A DNA stretch of 64,000 bases from Tenebrio molitor (GCF_963966145.1 NC_091049.1:10044001-10108000), one strand, 5' to 3'; numbered from the stretch's first letter, positions 11,443-23,381 are shown. Numbers and translations: made by a program. The notes: generated by a model not told the origin, from the letters alone.

Positions 11443-11958
11443 TTAAAAAAATCTCACTGTATAACAATTCATCACTTTACGTAATTCATCACGACGGCCA
11501 CCGAATATGCCCATCATCATTACAACTTTCTGAAGGATCCACTCTTGGTCCGCCGCTTCCAGTAAAAACTTGCAAACATCGTTTCTTGAAAAAGTTGTAG
11601 CTTTTTTCGGCTGATAGTTTCTACATTTTGTTTTCAAAAAGGAGGTGAGACTGTTGAACCTGTACAATTTATTATATTAAAACAACTAATAGCTTATTAA
11701 AAAACCTCTTACCTGGATACCTGGAGATATCAACGTTTTGAAATACAAACAGTGTAGGTACTCTTCAACATTGAATATCACAACCGCGCTGATGCTGCTT
11801 TCGTCTTTTCCCTTGATCTCGGTCTGCCATTGTGTAAATATTTCCAATTCTTTCTGGTATTGTAATTTTGATTTCGTAGGCACCATTTGGTACTTCGCGG
11901 CACTTGCCTCTTCCAGGACGTCATCAAGAACACAGAATTCTTCGTCATCCATTTCCAC
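11443..11958 (-). pseudogene. Crypton-type tyrosine recombinase, N-terminal exons
   Basis: An ATG at 11958 (with MDDEEFCVLDDVLEEA) opens an exon with MVPTKSKLQYQKELEIFTQW, the core-binding-domain pattern of Crypton recombinases. It ends at a splice donor ATCCAGGTAAGAG (about 11716). The next open segment (11667-11443) reads FLKTKCRNYQPKKATTFS and later MMGIFGGRRDELRKV. The R-R-(D/E)-E-L block carries the first catalytic Arg of tyrosine recombinases (R in the GIxGxxRREEL motif). No later catalytic H-x-x-R or Tyr is seen, so the element is 3'-truncated. Its hairpin-type left end was looked for upstream and not found. Confidence 0.7.
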
Positions 11959-12084
11959 AACGTGGTGTGCACAATCACTTTATTGACTTTGCAAAACTTT
12001 GTTTATTTTGTAGTTTATTTTTTCCATAGCAACAGATCTCTCCGAAAATGTGATTTATTTCTTTTATTTTAATTTTATTTAAAA

Positions 12085-12115
12085 CTAGCTGACCCGGCGA
12101 ACTTCGTTCCGCCTC
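12085..12115. repeat. Conserved insect repeat terminus (RTE/SINE-like)
   Basis: The text CTAGCTGACCCGGCGAACTT followed by CGTTCCGCC is one I recognise as a very widespread insect repeat end. Its matching partner sequence type occurs at 22123-22268. The family name is from memory only. Confidence 0.4.
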
Positions 12116-12237
12116 AGAATCAATAAATGTTGTGTTAACTTATTAGGTGAATTAAATTAAGTTTTTTTATTAAGATAAAATTAATAATTAAAATGAATTG
12201 AAATTTAATGATTTAATGCATACACAAACAAATTTAA

Positions 12238-12474
12238 TACAGTTGGTTGAAAAAAAAAAGGGAAACGAAAATTTTTCTAATGTAAATTTGGTTTTGTCCA
12301 TTTGTCAATTAATTGTCTACTCGACAATACCTATCAAATAATTTCTAAAAATGTCTGAATTTTGACTCTAATTCTAACCTATCTCTCGTAAGAAGGTTTC
12401 ACACTATGAAAAAATTGTAAAAATGTGTCAATTTTATTCTGACAGTTCCCGTTTTTTTTTTGCAACCAACTGTA
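12238..12474. mobile_element. MITE family W, copy 1
   Basis: A 237-bp element with ends TACAGTTGGTTG and CAACCAACTGTA. It is the same length as, and strongly similar to, the copy at 56617-56853, including the run GTTTCACACTATG and a TTCTGACAGTTCCCG block before the right end. A more diverged relative lies at 40602-40826. Confidence 0.85.
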
Positions 12475-12479
12475 CCTTA

Positions 12480-12945
12480 GTTTAATGCTAAGCACTACGC
12501 CCTCCGACGGAGATTATTCATTCGTATTCACGTCACGTGATGTGCAATTTCTGCACGGATGTAGGCCTTCAGGTCTTGTAGGGTCCTTAGATGGTTGATA
12601 TAAACGCGAGATTAAAAAAAAAACATAAACAAAATCTCAAGGGGCCAAATGGGGCCAAATCTGGCGAGCGAGTTCTCTACTACAATTTGCCCCTTATTGA
12701 AGTGAAACTCCAGTTCTTCGTCTTGTCGCACTCCCGGTTTGTCTGAACGTAGTGACCCATGTAACAATTGATTTCTGGTTCGGGACACGACCCGACATTG
12801 AAGCGATTTCGGAAGGGTTGCGATCACAGAATATCAGTTTGAAAAGTAGACCTCTACGGCAAACGCAGGGTCTCCATCTCCACTCTTCCAACCATGGAGG
12901 TAGTATTAACTGGAGGGAGCATTCCCTATAGCCCGATACCCTCAA
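12480..12945 (-). pseudogene. Mariner transposase remnant with internal deletion
   Basis: The minus strand reads GRVPNQKSIVTWVTTFRQTG, the second helix-turn-helix region of insect mariner-type transposases. After a frame change comes SPDLAPF (about 12660), the block next to the third catalytic Asp, and then YINHLRTLQDLKAYIRAEI (12600-12550), the usual C-terminal helix. The middle of the catalytic domain is missing, so an internal deletion joins the N- and C-terminal parts. Confidence 0.75.
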
Positions 12946-13363
12946 TGCTTTAGATGCGGTATCAGTCGGCCATTCTCTGGTACCACTTTATGACTCTTTT
13001 CAAACTACGCGCAAGCGTTAGTGACACTGCTGGCTGGCCCGGCCCTCTGCTGGGATCTTTCCACATAGTGCGCTCTGCATTTAGTACCACCATTGTCTCA
13101 GTAGAACTAGTTCTACTTAGACAATGCCATAGGGAATTGCATGGTAAAACTTGTACCCCTTGTTAACTTTTGTTCTGATGAAAATATTCAAACCATTTTT
13201 GGAACAAAGTTAGAAGATTTTTTAAACTATCGGATAGATTACAATTCAATATCCTAAACTGTCGAAAAAGTTGTGAAAAAATATTTCTAGCGCCCGGCGC
13301 GTTTGAAGAAAAATTTTTTTTAATGAAGCCCTGCAACTCCGCTTTTATGCTTAACAGATGACA

Positions 13364-13760
13364 TACCGGGACATTTTTTTAACTCTGAACATAGTCCATA
13401 CTTATTCCCTATGTTCAATTTTAAAAAACACAGATCAATGCATTGTGAGTTGCTATGTAACCAACTATACCGAACACCAGAGATGTTGAAATAATGTTTA
13501 AAATTGTTCCGATTGATGGAATTGTTCTATCATCTGTTGCATTGGAAATGTCACGCACATTTCTAATGCTCTGATTGACATAGAATAACTGCATTATGTG
13601 TTGTACTTCTTCAAACAACTTGACCATTTTGTTAAACTGTCAAGTACTTATTTTCGTTACCTTGGTTACGTGATTACATACATGCATTGACCTGTGTTTT
13701 TTAAAACTGAACATAGGGAATAAGTATGGGCTATGTTCAATGTTAAAAAATGTCCCGGTA
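13364..13760. mobile_element. MITE family X, complete copy
   Basis: A 397-bp element between TA dinucleotides with ends CCGGGACATTTTTTTAA and the inverse. Inner arms of about 75 bp (the GAACATAGGGAATAAGTATG block) also pair. It carries a 68-codon minus-strand reading frame (13627-13421) preserved in the copy at 26287-26658. A left-end fragment of the family is at 23777-23805. Confidence 0.85.
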
Positions 13761-14251
13761 GGTCACAAACGATGACAGATAAGTATTGGCAATAGGACGT
13801 TCTAAACTCAAAATTTAATGTATAATCCAAATATAAAATCAAAATAAGGCCTTTCCATTTAAAAAAAACAAAGATTTCCGGTATTTCCGGAAGTGTCGTC
13901 ATTCTGAAAATATTTTATTGGAACAGCCGATTATAGTCGGGCACCAGTTTTCATATTAATGCGATTTTAGGAAATCAGAAAGCTTTTAACGAACTGCCTA
14001 TGTGAGTCACCCTGTATGGACAAGTGTTTTTTGGATCATTTCATTTTTCCTGTTTCCTTTAATTTATACTGATTTTATTTGCGAATGATTTATATTGACA
14101 CACAGCATTTATTTTACAATTAATTTTAAATTTTAATCTTGCAAATTCTAGGTAAAATAATCACTTATCGATAAGGATCCACTTCATAATGTTACGTGTT
14201 AAACGAACTACTTGTTGATAAATGATAACCCTCATTTCTACTTAGACAATG

Positions 14252-14946
14252 GTACCACTTTATTGCAGTGCGCATTTACGCGGCATTTCCGCTTTTTTCA
14301 AATAGTGCTCCCTCCTGACAACGCATGATGGCAGCTGACCGAGATAGGCATATATCTAATACTCAGTTTCAAGACTTATTTTATCTGCGTATTAAAAAGA
14401 ATAACATCAAAAGTTTTTGATGATGATTTTGATATATGATTTTCAAGACTGGCGAACTATTACAACTATTGCAATAGTATGTTAAACAAAATATGTAATA
14501 CATATGTTGAACAAAATGAGACGTCATATAATTAAAAATTCCCCTTAAATAAATGTAAAACGCTTAACTGGTAAAATTTTTCATTTAAAAATTAATCTTG
14601 TATCAAACTTTTCCTTTTGGTATTTCAAAATTCATTATTTGATTGTGTGAATTTTGGCACGGTAAAGTTGCGCTTGCGCATTTTAACCAAAGAATCCGTA
14701 AGATGCAACTTATGCAGACATCAATATCTCTGTCTCCCTTGCTCTGTCCACGAACCGTCCATGCAATAATATAGGGAATGCTCTATATAGGAGTAAGTAT
14801 TAGATATGTGGAAATAGGGAACAAATCTTTAAAACCACAGGACCACGGCTTCCGAATGAGACCACTCCCGCCCCACTACAGTCTGAATGGCGCGCATTTC
14901 AAAAAAGGAAGTTATGTTGTCGCACCCTGTACAATGCAAAAATAGG
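14252..14946. other. Non-coding interval
   Basis: No protein, RNA gene or clear inverted repeat. GTACCACTTTAT at 14252 also occurs at 12979, and TTCTACTTAGACAATG at 14236-14251 occurs at 13111-13126, so this stretch may be the continuation of DNA split by the insertion lying between those two copies. Confidence 0.4.
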
Positions 14947-16057
14947 TAAAGTCCATTCACGTTGGATTTTCCTAGTCAAGCTCAAATAATTCAATATTGT
15001 GGCGGTGTGATTTTTAGTTCAAAAATGCTTTAGCTGTGTATGTCACCAATACGGGCTGATAAAGTAACCAAGTCATTCGTAGACTGTAGAGGTTATGTTA
15101 TTCGCTGTCAGCAAAGAAACAGTCATTTTTAAAATATTGTTATTAAACTTTTTAGAGGATAACAATAGGTAATAATACATCCATTTTGTTATCATTTGCA
15201 CTAAAAATAGTGTCAGTGGTTAATCGGTATGATAGGATTAGGAACATACAATAGGTACCTAACTTCTACCTACTGGTGTTGTATTTTTCTGCTTGCGTTG
15301 TTGATTAAGTGAAAAAGCCCTTAATGACTACATTTACTTAACCTTCTGCGACTAACATGATGAGTAATGAGGAACCAGAATAAGTTATAGAAAATGAACC
15401 CAATAGGAAATTGTGTGAAGTTTCTTTCATTGGAAGCGATGGAAGTAAGGAATGCATCTAAATGATGGAACAAATTTGGCAATAAAATTTCAGTTATTCA
15501 GAGACACGTATACGTTTTGATTGTGGTTGTGACGTTTCAAGAATGTATTGTTACAATTGCATACCACAAAAGAAAGGTGAATTTTGATCTAAGTTAAGTT
15601 TTTTCGATGTACATACATATTACCTTTAAAATAACGTTGCATTGTTGAAACTGCTCAATAAAGGTCGTAAATAGATTATAATCATGTTAATACATACAAT
15701 ACATTAAATATTAAAGGATTCTAACTAATTCATTTTCGAACTGAAGCTATTTTTTCTTGAGTCCGTATTAGCTTGGGGGTTTCGTCACATTACGTCAGTT
15801 GTGGAAGGTTAACGCAATTTTAAAGTTAACCTTTTTTCTTTTCGCCATGGTAAAGTCACCCAGGAATAGACTTTTATTAAAAAATCTGTGATTTTATTTC
15901 ACATGTCAAACTAACATTCAAAATTAAAGACGTCAAATCGCTCTCAATCGCTCTATCCAGAATAAAACACGATAATGAAAAAATTACTAGGAAAGGAGGC
16001 GCAGGCTTGCAACGTGACAACAATTTGGCAGGGAAAATCCAACGTGAATGGACTTTA
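14947..16057. mobile_element. 1.1-kb TIR element, non-autonomous
   Basis: Perfect 24-bp terminal inverted repeats (AAGTCCATTCACGTTGGATT at the outside) lie between TA dinucleotides. The interior has no transposase. The repeat pattern and TA target point to a Tc1/mariner-type non-autonomous element. The termini resemble the MITE at 4514-4721. Confidence 0.85.
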
Positions 16058-16680
16058 AGAGTAATACGTGTTGATCACCATTGATCATGATCACACGTGG
16101 TGTCAAAACTCAGCTGACGTTAAATTTCAATTAAGTTCAAATTGTCCACGGCTTCCTAGATTAGAAAGAGACTTTTGTTTTTGTTTCATAATTTAAGTTC
16201 TTACGATTGTCATTTGTTTATAAAAAATCTAGGAGAAGATAAAAGTCAATTGAAATTAATACCTAATAACGAAGAGAAATATATTTCTTTCAGTAAAATT
16301 TTAAGAATGGATGATAATGGATATATCGAATTGAGATTTATCGATTCATTTAGATTTTTAGCAAGTGGCCTAGACAATTTGTCATCTAATCTGGAATCAA
16401 GTCAGTTGAGAGAAATAATTAAATACTTTTCAAATCATGAATTAGATGTGTTATTTAGGAAAGAAAAAAGCAAGATAATTAGAAGAGGAATATATCCCAA
16501 TGAATATGTACATGGATTCTTTTGAGCAATTTTCTGAAACAAAACTTCCATCAATAGATAAATTTTATTCTTCGCTCACAAAAGAAGGAATTTCTCAAGA
16601 AGAATTCAAACATGCAGTGCATTCCCTGTAGACTTGGCTATTCATAACAAATTCAATGACTTGCCTTTGGCTCCCGAAAA

Positions 16681-18232
16681 TACACTTCTGGACAAAATTA
16701 AGGGACCAGCAATAAAAATTAAAATTACTTGATGAAAGTCTCATTGATCTTAACAAAATTCATAGTTTAGTGTATATTACATTATTTTTGTAGTATGCCA
16801 TGAAGAAATGAACAAAGGTAAAACACTTGTTTTTAAAATAACGAATGCCGACAAAAAAATACTTGTTAGAGATACCATTTTGAGTTGTTTTACTGTGCTA
16901 AAGCATTGATTTTATCAATACAAAAGTACAAAATCTGTTTTCCGTCACATATTAAACCAAAAGTATACCTTGGCGGCATTGAGAAAGCGTCTTAAATCAT
17001 TATTCTTCTCCGCGACGGATATTCGCAGAGGGAAGTTGCTCAAATTTTAAATACCAACAAATCTGTGGTACAAAGAGCTGCTGCAAGACATAGAACCACT
17101 GGTAGTTTTAACAGAAGAAGAGGACAAGGTGGTAAAAGAAAAACAACCGCCAGGAAAGATCACTACATAGAACTGCAGGCTTTAAGGAAGCGTTTTGTAA
17201 CCTCTCGGGAGTTAAAAAATGACCTTCGTTGGCTACGTTTGGATTCTCGAAAAGAAATTTCAACAATAACTGTAAGAAGGATGTTGAAAGAAGTCAATCT
17301 GATTGCCAGAAAACCTGCAACTGGTCCAATTTTGACAGCCTTACATGAAAGAAATCGTTTATCTTTCTTTTTAAACCACCAGTTATGGAATCAAAGATAC
17401 TGGGACTCAGTTCTATTCACTAATGAGTCCCGATTTCACATTTCCAATAACGATTGTCGTGTTCTCGTTTTGCGAAGACCTGGTGAGAGGTACGTGCAGT
17501 GCCAATATTCGTGGAGTTGATAAATTTGGTGGAAGATCTTTGATGGTATGGGGCGGAATAAGTTTCAATGGTCGTACACAATTAGTTATAGTGCGAAATG
17601 GATCAATGACGGCAGCACGATATAGGGACGATATTATTGTACCTCATGTACCGCCATATGCTGAAAATTTTGGTCCGAACTTTATTTTTATGCATGATAA
17701 CACAAGACCACACATTGCTCATATTGTAACAATTGCTTTGAGAAATGCAAATATTGACAGTCTAGAATGGCCAGCGAAAAGCCCTGATCTAAATCCCATT
17801 GAGCACCTGTGGGATTACATAAACCGCCGAGTTAGAAGTGTTCATGTACCTCCAATTAATCTTGAAGAGCTCTCCAACTTGCTTATACAAGAGTGGTATC
17901 AAATACCATAACAGAGCATTCAAAACCTCATTAAAAGTATGCCAAAAAGGATGCAAGAGTGTATAGCAACCAGAGGCGGGAACACAAGTTATTAGTTTAC
18001 GTTAATGATTTTTTAAAATTACATTTCTTAATTTATTGTTTTCCGAAATTTTGACTGTTTTTAGTTTTTTAGCTAGATTAAGTTGAATTTGTATATTTTT
18101 TTGACGTACATACCATACATAATGTAAAATACACTTAACTATGATGTGTGTGAATTTTATTAAGATTAAGGAAATTTTCATAAAGTAATTTTAATTTTTA
18201 TTGGTGGTCCCTTAATTTTGTCCAGAAGTGTA
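16681..18232 (+). mobile_element. Tc1-like element inside the polymerase pseudogene
   Basis: 50-bp terminal inverted repeats with one mismatch (TACACTTCTGGACAAAATTA outermost) and TA at both ends. It contains a full-length but mutated DD34E transposase. The polymerase frame continues across the element if one TA is kept, so this was a simple TA insertion. Confidence 0.95.
16990..17997 (+). pseudogene. Tc1 family transposase (DD34E), inactivated
   Basis: An N-terminal helix-turn-helix includes GYSQREVAQILNTNKSVVQR. Next come a basic GRPR-like linker (RRGQGGKRKTT) and the DDE domain. The first catalytic position reads TNESRF where the family has DE[S/T]RF, so the catalytic Asp is Asn. The second (MHDNTRPH) and third (NPIEHLW) are intact and 34 residues apart, the Tc1 spacing. 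One extra base near 17500 shifts the frame, and a TAA at 17909 replaces a late codon before the SMPKRMQECI tail. It would have cut and pasted its own TIR element. Confidence 0.9.
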
Positions 18233-18754
18233 GAATTCCTCCGGGCGGAAAAGTAGAAAAACTGCTTTGTCATTTCTATGATAAGAAAAATTATATAATT
18301 CATTACAAAACATTAAAACCTTACAAAAGCTTAGGTATTAGAATAACAAAGGTTCACAGAGGTATAAAATTTACTCAGTCAAATTTCATAGCATCATATG
18401 TAAAATTTAATACTGAACACAGACAAACGGCAAAAAATGATTTTGAAAAAGATTTCTGGAAATTAATGGTTAATGCGCCATATGGTAAGTCAATGCAGTC
18501 TGTTAGAAATCAACAAAATATTTAATTATATTGTGATGAAGAAAAGTTACAAAAAGAGATAAACAAACCTAATTTTAAACACAGAACTATATTTAGCAAA
18601 CACCTGGCAGCAGTTCATAATTATAAAACCAAAGTATTGTTTAATAATCCAATTTACATTGGGCAAGCTGTATTAGATTTATAAAAAGTGTTAATGTATA
18701 ACTGCCATTATAATGTAATTAAAATAGTTATTTAAGATATAAGTGTAAAAAGTT

Positions 18755-18815
18755 ATCCTTTATTGCACGAACGGGTTTAAAATACGACCGAGGTACGAGG
18801 AAGTATTTTAAAGAA
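18755..18815. repeat. Hairpin just upstream of the Crypton
   Basis: GTTTAAAATAC pairs with GTATTTTAAA around a short loop CGACCGAGGTACGAGGAA, which holds two CGAG sites three bases apart. It sits between the last recognisable polymerase codons and the Crypton reading frame, so it may be the Crypton's left end. Confidence 0.55.
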
Positions 18816-20490
18816 TGTGTCTTACAACATTTTATCTACGATCATAACCTTTTACTTTTAGTAATTATTTTATTTGTGATTTTTTAAATTGTGACAATGT
18901 GACAACTACATCAGCGTGCGTTGATCGTCACGTGCTACCTGCGTTGTTTAGCACCCAGTTTGTAAACAAAGTGTACGAATTTAGGACGCCATTTGTAAAG
19001 TGGAAACAAATTTTTGAAAAAATGTGTGAAAACAATGAAGAAAATATTCCCCCGGAAGTATTTGAAGCTGCACGTAAAGCTACTTTAAATTTACTACCCC
19101 AAAAGTCTCGCCAACAGTACGAACTGGTGTTCAAGAAGGAACAAGGTCGAAATGAATGTAACGGAAAATGTGTGTCTAGCTTATTTTGCTGACAGGGCTA
19201 AACATGTAAAACCATCAAGTCTTTGGTCGGAATACTCTATGGTAAAGTCTTCGCTGCTGATAAAAAAAAACATCGACCTTAAGCATTTTTTTTAAATTAA
19301 CTGCGTTTATGAAACGGCAATCGGCAGGCTATCAATGTAAGAAGTCTAAAGTATTCAGCAAGGACCAAATTTACAAATTTATTAATGAAGCACCAGATGA
19401 AACATACTTGATGATGAAGGTAAATAACTTCATTGTAATTATTTTCAATTAATTATAATATTCTAAAACTGCAGGTCGTGTCTATTTTTGGAATTGCAGG
19501 CGCGTGTAGAAGGGAAGAGTTTCTCAAGATGAGCACTAAAGATATAGAAGACACTGGTTCTACCGAGTGACTATAAATGATTGAAGGAAAATAGTGGATT
19601 GGGAACACTGATGCAGTTGGTAGTGCAAGTCTTCTCGTGGATCATCTATCAATCATTTCTATTTAGGTTAGGTTAAGTCACGAAGTACATTGTCGATTTA
19701 GACTTTTTTGACGTTTGTTTCAATTTTAAAAATTGCGTGTGTCATGCCAACGATGTTGCCAACTGAAGATTTCAAATATGTCACCAACATAACAAAATAA
19801 TTTTCAATCATTTATAGTCACTCGGTATCTTAGTAGTGACAATACCTGACACGAAAACCAATAAACCCCGAACTTTTGTCATTGATGGAAGAGATCATGA
19901 CATCAAAAATATGGTTGAAATTTATAGAAGATATGTCTCCCTTAGACCTTCACATACAAAACATGAGCGATTATTTGTTTTTTTATCGAAATGGAAAATG
20001 TTCCAACCAACCAGTCGGGATTAATACCTTTGGAAAAATACCTAGTGACATTGCTAAATATCTTGGCTTGACAAATCCACATGAGTATAGTGGTCACACT
20101 TTTAGAAGGTAATTATTATAAACTCGTATATTATACACTCATATATTATTTACTATTATCATTAGATCCTCTGCCACCATCCTTGTCGATGCTGGAGGAG
20201 ACATATTATCTCTAAAGAGGCATGGAGGATGGAAGAGTACGACCGTGGCAGAGTCGTATGTGGAGGAATCCATAGCAAATAAGATTTCCATTTCCAATAA
20301 AATTTTGGGGATAGGAGAAAATCAGCCTAGTACTTCTTCTACTACTCGTGCGGAAAATGAAATGGGTACATCTTCTCAACTGCCAAGCACTGCCAAATCC
20401 TCACAGCCTCAAGTACCAAACTCTTTACCGAAGATTATTGTTAAAAATTGCACCAACTGTAAAGTGGATGTACATATAGGGAAGAATTAA
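18816..20490 (+). pseudogene. Crypton tyrosine recombinase, frameshifted
   Basis: A core-binding domain (NIPPEVFEAARKA, then NLLPQKSRQQYELVF) is followed by a KHVKPSSLW block. Then come the linker MKRQSAGYQCKKSKVF and a short intron (donor at about 19420, acceptor before GTCGTGTC at 19496). The GIAGACRREEF block holds the first catalytic Arg. The 3' exons give YSGHTFRRSSAT (H-x-x-R), LKRHGGW (the second catalytic His) and VAESYVEES with the nucleophilic Tyr, ending at 20490 after an ST-rich tail. An intron lies between 20109 and 20165. All catalytic residues are present. The frame is broken near 19150, in T-runs near 19290 and 19979, and by the MITE at 19561-19827. It would integrate and excise circular DNA without a DDE transposase. 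Confidence 0.85.
19561..19827. mobile_element. 267-bp MITE inside the Crypton
   Basis: Perfect 24-bp inverted ends (TACCGAGTGACTATAAATGA outermost) including the TA target. Reading the Crypton across the element with a single TA retained restores the codon register, so the insertion is clean and younger than the Crypton. Confidence 0.95.
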
Positions 20491-20657
20491 TTCTTTTAAT
20501 AGTAAATATGTATCTATGTTTTGTTAATACCAACACTCTGTATATGAAATCACTGATCTCTAGAGGTCAGTGATATTAAATAAATATAAAAATCCACAGA
20601 CAATTAAACTATAGTAAGACTGTCACGTGGGATTACATTTTCGGAGAGGCGCTCAAG
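20491..20657. other. Crypton 3' flank
   Basis: Short untranslated stretch after the recombinase stop. It includes the hairpin CACTGATCTCTAGAGGTCAGTG (20552-20573), which might mark the 3' end of the Crypton. AATAAA occurs at 20580. Confidence 0.4.
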
Positions 20658-21802
20658 TGGCGCTGCCCGAGCGTTAGGCCAAACTAATGTATAACAAGTT
20701 GCATAATCTGACTTTCTGTATACCTAGTTGCCTATTTTTTTTCAATTTGATTTAAATTGATACTTATTTAAAAAAAATAGAAACGACTAAATAAGTATTA
20801 AACATTTTAATACAAATTCTAACATATACAACAAATTAGTAGTTCATTAAACGAGTTTGTGTGTAAATTGGGATTTTTTGGGCATGAGTGGGCTAGTTTA
20901 AGGCGAGTGAAACTGAATTGAAGGGTGGATTTAGTTCAATAATTTGATTTTGCGTTAACTTCTAAAATTTCTGGAGATAATTTTAGAATCGTGCAAAAGA
21001 TTTTTTAATTTTGAAATTGTTTTTCGCTGATATCGGTCCATATAATAAATGTTTCTACCTTTTGAAGTACGACTACTAACTTTCTTGCATTCAAGTATGT
21101 ACTTGCAACACACTAGAAGATTTTGTTGGGTGTCTATTTTGGGCCTTGGGCATAACAGGAAGGATTAGATTCTCTACAGTGGGATTTTCAGTAATCGTAG
21201 AATTTTCAATTTGTTCAGCTGGTCTAACATTGTTTATTGAAGTTTGTTTCTCTTCACGAAGAAAAATCGACGGCAGGGCGTATTTATGGAGTTTTGTTTT
21301 TTGAGTAAAGAAATTGTTGCTAAAATGTTTCTCGCAAATAAAGGCATTATCTGTTTTGAAGGGTGGTGCAACATTTACCTAAAGCTTCTATCCATCGTTT
21401 CCTTTGTTCTTCTAATTTTTGAAATTTAAAATGTTTATTTTTTATCGCCGATTTTGTTGTTTACAAAGCATTTATGTTTAATTTTTCCCATATCCAAATA
21501 AATAAAATAAAAATTTCGATCTGAAAAACCATATTTCGTACCTTTTCAAAAAGAAAAAGATAACTTACCAAATAAAAAGATAACGAAAAATTATCTGAAG
21601 ATACTGGTTTGGAGTAATTTATTTTGTAGAACAATTTATAAAATTCATTGACTAAACCTTGACAGAAATTAGAAAATTCAAAATTACTGATGACATTATT
21701 AATTAATATTCAAATCAACATTCCTTTTTAAACGGAAATTCCCGATCGGATTAACGAGTAAATTCGGTAATTTAGTTTGGCCTAACGCTAGAGCAGCGCT
21801 AG
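20658..21802. mobile_element. 1.15-kb inverted-repeat element
   Basis: GCGTTAGGCCAAACTAA (20671-20687) is inverted at 21771-21789, with GGCGCTGC pairing further out. A fragment of the hairpin-type repeat also found at 29396 and 30971 lies inside (20845-20935). No coding sequence is recognised. Confidence 0.55.
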
Positions 21803-22122
21803 TGTTGTCAGTGTCTCCCATGTTTTATACGGGTTTTGAAAGTCTTAATTCTGTTGATGGTCTGTGGTCTGTGTAAAAATCGTTATTACAGATTTCTTCT
21901 TTTTTGATATAATCGTGCACTAAAAATTTTATAACACTATTTTCTTGTTTGACATAATCGTGGACTAAAAGTTTTATGGCACGATTCCGTCAATTCACTA
22001 ATCGTCAACTTTGGCAACGATTTTTAGTGCAAAAAGTGCCTACTTTTTACATGATCGTAGATAAAAAAATAAAAATAAACAATTTTGTCCAAAAAATAAA
22101 AAACAAAATTTTTGGGGTGGAC

Positions 22123-22268
22123 CACCCTTATCACTTAGAGGTATAAAAAATAGATAACAACCTATTCTCAGACCTACTGAATATACATATAAAATTTCAT
22201 CAAAATCGGTCAAGCCGTTTCGGAGGAGTATGATAACTAAAACTGTGACACGAGAATTTTATATATTA
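22123..22268. repeat. RTE/SINE-like 3' terminus
   Basis: The text ATTTCATCAAAATCGGTCAA, CCGTTTCGGAGGAGT and ACACGAGAATTTTATATATT is the conserved tail I recognise from many insect RTE-related repeats. The rest of the element is absent. Confidence 0.5.
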
Positions 22269-22344
22269 GAGATTTTGAATATAAAGTTACACTCATTTTC
22301 TAAGGAGTTTTGTCAGGTATCGAACAAAATCAAATACAACACTC

Positions 22345-22410
22345 GAGAGTAAGGCCGCTTTTGTTCACTTGAATTGCAATTCGCGTGAACAAAAGCTTTA
22401 CCTTCCTCTC
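22345..22410. repeat. Perfect-core hairpin
   Basis: CTTTTGTTCAC and GTGAACAAAAG flank a 16-bp loop that is itself palindromic (GAATTGCAATTC). The outer arms GAGAGTAAGG / CCTTCCTCTC pair as well. It is not associated with a gene. Confidence 0.7.
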
Positions 22411-23381
22411 ACGTAGTATAAATAATTATTTTCTCATTACTTTTGTTTCGTATTTTTTCCCCAAAAATTTCATCCGAGGGAATGGGGCAACCAACAATAC
22501 ACCAAATGAGGGAGGAAAGTTTCATCGAGGAAAAGGCAAGGAAGTCGAAATGTTTCAGTAGCTATCCAAAAATTTTCTACCAATTTACACTAACTTTTTC
22601 AATTCAGCGAAATAAATAAAGGTAGAATAGTCTCCCACTTAGAAAATGGTAGGACAGTTATTATGAATGTAGCGACAGAATTTCATTTTATTAAAAAGGA
22701 AACGTGAAGGAAGTATACTTTTCGTGTTATTTAGAAAAAAAACACAGGTTTTACTGAGTGACAATCACATTTCTTCCGCCCTAAATGCGCTTTTTCGATA
22801 CGTCGTGCGCTGCGATCATATTCGTTTCCCCCACCATGTACTTCGCACCCTGCAAATACACAGGGTACAGCTTGCGATAAAGGATACAAATTTGCCCGAC
22901 ATCAATATTTTACACTTAAAAAATTGTACAAAAATGCCACATGACATTGACATTTTGTACTGCCAACCTAAAATCTTTCATTAAAAATTCCTGTGTCGAT
23001 TTTCTTGCCTAGGCAGAGAAATGCTAGTTTCCAGACGATTTAGACGAATGAAAAATCAGTGTTTCTAGACGGAGGCCGAAAAAAAATTTTTTGTGCCGAC
23101 TTCTGCGGATTTTTGTGAAATAAAAGTTAAAGCACTTATTTTAATAATTGGTATTAGGGACTTTTTGTGTTGACAACACTTAAACATTTAAAATGTAAAA
23201 TCAACATCGCTCTTGTTTCCTGACATTTATTATAATTTTTTTTTTGGCATTTTCCTGAAACATTTGGGGTAATGGATACCTACACCAGCCCACATTCAAG
23301 AAGTGGCTCAAAACAATCAAAACACTTAAAACGTAATTTTAACTAATTAACTTTAGTTAAATATTGCTTCTTTGTAGTTTG
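22411..23381. other. Interval without a recognisable gene
   Basis: An 86-codon open frame (22724-22984, plus) has no recognisable motif. Its middle is somewhat more GC-rich (22780-22860). Nothing else stands out. Confidence 0.35.

Larger units (their letters stand above)
16175..18690 (+). pseudogene. Polinton/Maverick-type family B DNA polymerase, broken
   Basis: The 5' part reads FHNLSSYDCHLFIKNL, the Exo II block of protein-primed family B polymerases, and continues through the exonuclease domain to about 16615. A large internal deletion then removes the rest of the exonuclease and motif A. After a Tc1 element (16681-18232) the same protein resumes with a WKLMVNAPYGKSMQSVR block, the motif B helix (normally K-x3-N-S-x-Y-G-K). 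It runs on to YIGQAVLDL (about 18680) with two in-frame stops. Motif C (DTDS) is not reached. No start Met can be assigned. Such polymerases in insect genomes come from Polinton/Maverick virus-like transposons. The deletion, stops and insertion make it inactive. Confidence 0.85.

Noticed and set aside
20552..20573. Short hairpin after the Crypton as a bacterial-type terminator
   Set aside because: Context is eukaryotic and there is no bacterial gene; at most it may mark the element end.
22724..22984. 86-codon plus frame as a gene
   Set aside because: No recognisable motif, no splice context and no second copy; left as part of an unassigned interval.
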